Shown here: positions 40,307-43,743 of the stretch, in pieces
Layout: each line of letters opens with the position of its first letter
How positions within the stretch are numbered: position 1 is the first letter of the stretch
Assembly: GCF_003574465.1 (NCBI RefSeq)
Contig: NZ_KZ984613.1
Location: 1 to 43,743 of the forward strand
From: Methylobacterium crusticola
Lineage (GTDB): Bacteria > Pseudomonadota > Alphaproteobacteria > Rhizobiales > Beijerinckiaceae
DNA length: 43,743 nucleotides
Direction of reading: 5' to 3'
Notes under the pieces: model-generated
The model's database searches: none
Told to the model about the DNA's origin: nothing
Seen by the model: the letters and a program-made list of their open reading frames with translations, nothing else
Made by a program: the position numbers and the translations under genes

Positions 40307-41404
40307 ATGCGTGACCCCAACGCAATCGACTTCTGGCGCGGCGTCGCCCTGATCACGATCTTCATCAACCACATCCCGGGCAACGTCTTCCAGAACTACA
40401 CCTACTCGCAGTACGGCATCTCGGACGCCGCCGAGCTGTTCGTGTTCCTGGCCGGCTGGTCGATCGGCATCGCCACCCGGGGCCGGGACGGCACGCCCGA
40501 GCCGGCGGGCCGCACCGTGCTGCGGCTCCTCTCCCGGATGGTCGAGGTCTACCGCGCGCAGCTCGTCATCACGGCGATCGCCCTCGCGATGCTGGCCGGG
40601 GCGGCGCTCTCCCTCGACAACCCGCTCCTCGTGGAGTGGCACAATGCCGGGCCGATCTTCGGCGACCCGATCCAGGCGACCGTCGGCTGGGTCACGCTCC
40701 TGCACCAGCTCGGCTTCTTCAACATCCTGCCGCTCTACGTCGTGCTGCTCGGGCTCGCGCCCGTCTTCGTGCTGATCGCGCGGGTCCATCTCGGCCTCGC
40801 CCTCGCGGCCTCGCTCACCCTCTACGCGGTCTGCCTCGTGGCGGAGATCAACATCCCGACCTGGCCCGTCGAGGGGCACTGGTTCTTCAACCCCCTGTGC
40901 TGGCAGCTCCTCCTGGTTCTGGGCTTTGCCGCCTACGAGTGGCGGCGCGACTCGGAGCGCTTCCTCGCCTGGCGCCGGCGCCTGATGCCGGCGGGCCTCG
41001 TCATCGTGGCCCTGGGGGCGGTGCTGTCCTGGTTCAACCTCAGGCCCGACCCGCTCTCCGTGCCCGAGCCGCGCCTGCTCTTCACCTTCGACAAGAGCTA
41101 CCTCTCGCCGGCCCGGCTCGTGCACTTCCTCGGCGTCCTCCTGGCCTTCCAGGCGGTGTTCGGCTGGGTGCAGCCGCGCCTGACCTGGATGACGCGCCAG
41201 CTCGCCGCCCTCGGACGCAATTCCCTGGCGGTCTTCTCGGTCGGCTCGGTCGCGAGCCTCGGTGCACAGCTCGTCAGATTCTGGAGCGGGGGCGGTTTCG
41301 CCGTCGATATCTTTGTCGTAGGATGCGGCTTCGCTGCCCTGTCCTTCACCGCATGGTTCGTCGAATGGCGCTCACGCTCTCCCCGGCCCTCCTCGTCGGT
41401 GTGA
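40307..41404 (+). CDS. opgC: OpgC-family membrane acyltransferase
   Basis: The 365-residue protein has about ten hydrophobic segments and begins MRDPNAIDFWRGVALITIFINHIPGN, the OpgC start with the catalytic-type FINH His. YSQYGISDAAELFVFLAGWSIGI and LHQLGFFNILPLYVVLLGLAP are family hallmarks. OpgC proteins add succinyl or similar groups to periplasmic glucans or exported polysaccharides. The last about 50 bases overlap the downstream SGNH gene in another frame, so the two products come from one message. With opgD at 13.7-15.3 kb the genome has two glucan-modification steps in this window. It is preceded by nested hairpins and GAGGACG near the start. Confidence 0.93.
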   Translation: MRDPNAIDFWRGVALITIFINHIPGNVFQNYTYSQYGISDAAELFVFLAGWSIGIATRGRDGTPEPAGRTVLRLLSRMVEVYRAQLVITAIALAMLAGAALSLDNPLLVEWHNAGPIFGDPIQATVGWVTLLHQLGFFNILPLYVVLLGLAPVFVLIARVHLGLALAASLTLYAVCLVAEINIPTWPVEGHWFFNPLCWQLLLVLGFAAYEWRRDSERFLAWRRRLMPAGLVIVALGAVLSWFNLRPDPLSVPEPRLLFTFDKSYLSPARLVHFLGVLLAFQAVFGWVQPRLTWMTRQLAALGRNSLAVFSVGSVASLGAQLVRFWSGGGFAVDIFVVGCGFAALSFTAWFVEWRSRSPRPSSSV

Positions 41405-42210
41405 GCCTTGCGTTCGGCCTGAGCCTCGGTTCGCCCTCCGCGGCGCAGACCCCGCAGGCGGCGGAGATCCCCGGGCCCCAGGCCACCGCGCCGAGCCCGG
41501 AGGCGCCCGATCCGAGCCTCTCGCCCGAGTGCCGGGTGCCGGGCTCGAAGCTCTACACCCTGGCCAAGCTCAAGGCGGTGAAGAAGGCCCTGCGCGAGCA
41601 CCGCGCGGTCCACGTCCTCACCATCGGCGGCTCCACCTCGGGCGGGCTCGGGGCGGCGGCGAGCTACCCGGTCAAGCTCGAGGACGCGCTCACCCGCTCC
41701 TTCCCGGACGTGGAGGTCGAGGTGGACAGCCGCGGCGTCTCGGGGGAGATCGCCTTCGGGGCCGCCGAGCGCCTGCGCACCATGGTGGCGGAGATCGAGC
41801 CGGACCTCGTCGTCTGGCAGGTCGGCGGCAACGACGCCCTCGCCCGCGTCGAGATCGAGGGCTTCGCCCAGTCCCTCGCCGAGACCGTGGCCTGGATCAA
41901 GTCCCACGGCATCGACGTGGTGCTGGTGGACCCGCAATACACCGCGAGCCTCGCCAAGGACGACTATTACAACCACTTCGTCCAGGCGATCCAGAAAGTG
42001 GCCGCGAGCGAGCAGGTGCCGCTCGTCCAGCGCTACGAGGCCATGCGCTACCTCGCCGCCCGGGCGAAGGGCGAGGCCGTGGCGGGCGCCGGCTTCCGCC
42101 TCGCCGACCTCGGCTACCGCTGCATGGCCGAGCACGTCACCCGGGCCATCACGGTCTCGCTGCTCCAGCCCGACGTCACCGGCAGCACGAGTCCGGCCGC
42201 GGCCCACTGA
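41353..42210 (+). CDS. SGNH-hydrolase-fold protein with altered catalytic dyad
   Basis: About 285 residues from ATG 41353, with alternatives at 41323 and 41365. A signal peptide (MALTLSPALLVGVSLAFGLSLGSPSAAQ) exports it. The body has SGNH blocks: TIGGSTSGGLGAA with the nucleophile S94, SRGVSGE with the oxyanion Gly, and VWQVGGND with N160 and D161. The last block usually contains D-x-x-H; here AGFRLADLGYRCMAEH has Ala at 246 and Arg at 249, so both are missing. It may be inactive, use other residues, or bind a glycan. It overlaps opgC and probably acts on the same glucan acyl groups. Confidence 0.85.
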   Translation: MVRRMALTLSPALLVGVSLAFGLSLGSPSAAQTPQAAEIPGPQATAPSPEAPDPSLSPECRVPGSKLYTLAKLKAVKKALREHRAVHVLTIGGSTSGGLGAAASYPVKLEDALTRSFPDVEVEVDSRGVSGEIAFGAAERLRTMVAEIEPDLVVWQVGGNDALARVEIEGFAQSLAETVAWIKSHGIDVVLVDPQYTASLAKDDYYNHFVQAIQKVAASEQVPLVQRYEAMRYLAARAKGEAVAGAGFRLADLGYRCMAEHVTRAITVSLLQPDVTGSTSPAAAH

Positions 42211-42329
42211 GCGCGACCCATTGCGCGCGGCCCGTCCGCCGAATCCGCGCCTCCGGCTTAACCCCGGCGCAACCCCGAGCCGCTAGGCAGGACCGGACGC
42301 GCGGGCGGCCCGCGCCCGGGTGAGCGCGC

Positions 42330-43649
42330 ATGGCGGCCGGGGTTTCTCTCAGCGATGCCGAGGCGACGGGCGTCGCCGGCACCGCGGTCGCGGTGTTCGG
42401 CATCCGCATCGCCGCGGCCGGCTTCGCGTTCCTGGCCCAGGTGCTGATGGCCCGGGTGATGGGGGGCGCGGAGTACGGCGTGTTCGCGTCGGTCTGGGTC
42501 TGGACCGCGCTCCTCGGCCACGCCTCGACCTGGGGCCTCTCGCAGGCCGCCTGCCGCTTCCTGCCGACCTACCGGGCGCGGGGCGCCGCCGGCCCGGCCC
42601 GGGGCTTCCTGGTCTTCGGGGCCCTGTTCTCGCTCGCGGCCGGGGCGGTGCTCGCGGGGCTCGGCGCCGGCCTCCTCGCGCTGCGGCCCGACCTCGTCTC
42701 CCCCGCCTACGCGACCCCGCTCCGCCTCGCCGCCCTGGTGCTGCCGCTGTTCGCGCTCCAGGATTTCTGCGAGGGCGTCGCCCGCAGCCGGAATTGGACG
42801 CTCCTCGCGGTCGCGCCGCCCTACCTGCTGCGCCAGGGGCTGATCATGGCGGCGATGCTCCTCGCGGTCGCGCTCGGCGCGCCCCCGGAGGCCGCCGTCG
42901 CGGTCGCCTGCACGCTCGCCGCGACGGCCCTCTCCCTCGGCGTCCAGGCCGGGCTGATCCTGGCGCGCCTGCGCGCCGACCTGCCGGCGGGCCGGCGGCT
43001 CTACCCGTGCGGCGAGTGGCTCAGGGCCGCCCTGCCGATGGCGCTCGTCGACCTCGCCGGCTCGGGCTTCAACTTCGTGGACGTGCTGGTGCTCGGCTTC
43101 CTGCTGCCGCCGGCGGAGGTCGGCGCCTACTTCGCGGCGACGCGCCTGCTCCAGTTCGTGGTCTTCGTGCAGTACGCCGCCTCCTCGGTGACGGCGCAGC
43201 GCTTCGCGGAGGCCGGCGCGCGCGGCGACCGCGCCGGCCTCGAGGCCCTGGTGCGGCGCTGGTCGCGCCTGACGCTCCTCGCCACCCTCTCGACCGGGCT
43301 CGCCGTGGTGGCGGCCGGGCCGCTCCTCCTCGGGCTGTTCGGCCCCGAGTTCCGGGCGAGCCTGCCGCTGCTCGCCGTGCTGGTGGCGGGCGCCGTCGCG
43401 GCGAGCGCCTGCGGGCCGGCCGAGGACCTGCTCACCATGCTCGGCGGCGAGCGCCTCTGCGCGGCGATCACGCTGGCGCTCCTCCTCGCCGCCGTCGCCC
43501 TGACCCTGGCCCTGGTGCCGCTCCTCGGGACCCTCGGGGCGGCGCTCGCCGCCGCCGCCGTCACGGCCGCCCGGGGCCTCGCCCTGGCGCTCGCGGCCCG
43601 GCGCCGCCTCGGCCTCGCCACCCCGGCCTTCGCCCGGGGGCGCGCGTGA
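42330..43649 (+). CDS. polysaccharide/lipid flippase (Wzx-like, MOP superfamily)
   Basis: The 439-residue protein has roughly twelve hydrophobic segments, beginning AVFGIRIAAAGFAFLAQVLMARVMGGAEYGVFASVWVWTALLGHASTWGL, the typical opening of O-antigen flippases (RVMGGAEYGVF). It would move lipid-linked oligosaccharide units across the inner membrane. There is no adjacent Wzy polymerase, but the next gene overlaps it by four bases (GTGA) and resembles CelD/BcsL-type acetyltransferases often seen in exopolysaccharide loci. The start is a plain ATG with GGTGAGCG upstream. No unusual codon use is seen. Confidence 0.88.
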   Translation: MAAGVSLSDAEATGVAGTAVAVFGIRIAAAGFAFLAQVLMARVMGGAEYGVFASVWVWTALLGHASTWGLSQAACRFLPTYRARGAAGPARGFLVFGALFSLAAGAVLAGLGAGLLALRPDLVSPAYATPLRLAALVLPLFALQDFCEGVARSRNWTLLAVAPPYLLRQGLIMAAMLLAVALGAPPEAAVAVACTLAATALSLGVQAGLILARLRADLPAGRRLYPCGEWLRAALPMALVDLAGSGFNFVDVLVLGFLLPPAEVGAYFAATRLLQFVVFVQYAASSVTAQRFAEAGARGDRAGLEALVRRWSRLTLLATLSTGLAVVAAGPLLLGLFGPEFRASLPLLAVLVAGAVAASACGPAEDLLTMLGGERLCAAITLALLLAAVALTLALVPLLGTLGAALAAAAVTAARGLALALAARRRLGLATPAFARGRA

Positions 43650-43743
43650 GCGGCCTCGCGGCCCGGCCCTCGCCCGTTCGGGCGCCGCTCCCGCTGCGAG
43701 CCGAGGTCGCGACCCTCGCCGACCTCGCCCGCGACCCGGAGGC
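43646..43743 (+). CDS. CelD/BcsL-type acetyltransferase-like protein (N-terminal fragment at window edge)
   Basis: From GTG 43646 the frame stays open to the window end and reads VSGLAARPSPVRAPLPLRAE, then VATLADLARDPEA. The LRAEVATLADLARDPEA start resembles GNAT-fold proteins annotated as CelD/BcsL, linked to exopolysaccharide or cellulose synthesis. It overlaps the flippase stop (GTGA). Only 32 residues are visible, so the assignment is tentative. Confidence 0.45.
   Translation, partial: MSGLAARPSPVRAPLPLRAEVATLADLARDPE

Overview
The window is very GC-rich (third codon positions almost always G or C), densely coding, and typical of an alphaproteobacterial chromosome of the Methylobacterium type (order Hyphomicrobiales). 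The assignment rests on a circularly permuted two-piece tmRNA, an alpha-type SspB, the block thyA-folA-hflK-hflC-DUF2065-degP, a DUF4169/ribbon-helix-helix pair, OpgC fused in context to an SGNH protein, and the overall protein sequences. I see no insertion sequences, prophage, CRISPR array, tRNA or rRNA. High GC produces long open frames antisense to most real genes; I treated these as shadows.

Layout. 1-2 kb: the edge of a class-I glutamine amidotransferase, a small regulator-like protein without a DNA-binding domain, and a metallophosphoesterase. 2-6 kb: a bacterial CDC48/VAT-type double AAA+ ATPase, convergent with an allantoinase-OHCU decarboxylase fusion (purine/ureide breakdown). 6-8 kb: a glycosyltransferase and a divergent single-domain rhodanese separated by a 360-base region full of perfect inverted repeats. 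8-13.7 kb: an RND efflux pair (membrane fusion protein and inner-membrane pump, no outer-membrane channel nearby) and a zinc-ribbon/MBL-like protein. 13.7-19.1 kb: OpgD (periplasmic glucan), a small membrane protein, a divergent gamma-glutamyltransferase-family enzyme resembling oxamate amidohydrolase, and a coupled crotonase/SDR pair. 19.1-24.9 kb (minus strand): thyA, folA, hflK, hflC, DUF2065 and degP, joining thymidylate synthesis to membrane and periplasmic protein quality control. 25-27 kb: a CPBP-family membrane protease, the two-piece tmRNA (ssrA), and sspB, the adaptor that delivers tmRNA-tagged proteins to ClpXP. 27-36 kb: a cytochrome P450, fumC, DUF4169 and RHH proteins, YgfZ, a dihydroorotase-like enzyme with an altered metal site, secG and pyrG. 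35.4-38.2 kb: a DUF350-DUF1190-glutathionylspermidine-synthase-like set (yjfL-yjfM-yjfC type) and holC. 38.3-43.7 kb: an S10 serine carboxypeptidase coupled to a lipoprotein, OpgC with an overlapping SGNH-type protein whose catalytic dyad seems lost, a polysaccharide flippase, and the start of a CelD/BcsL-type acetyltransferase.

Themes. Proteostasis is over-represented: CDC48-like unfoldase, tmRNA, SspB, HflKC, DegP, a CPBP protease and an S10 peptidase. A second theme is the envelope: OpgD and OpgC/SGNH for periplasmic glucans, the flippase, glycosyltransferase, efflux pump and SecG. The strongest single observation is the direct adjacency of the tmRNA gene and sspB, with a readable degradation tag and a well-formed promoter. 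Second are the CDC48-type ATPase with aromatic pore loops in both rings, and three enzyme families with visible active-site substitutions (dihydroorotase, MBL-like, SGNH).
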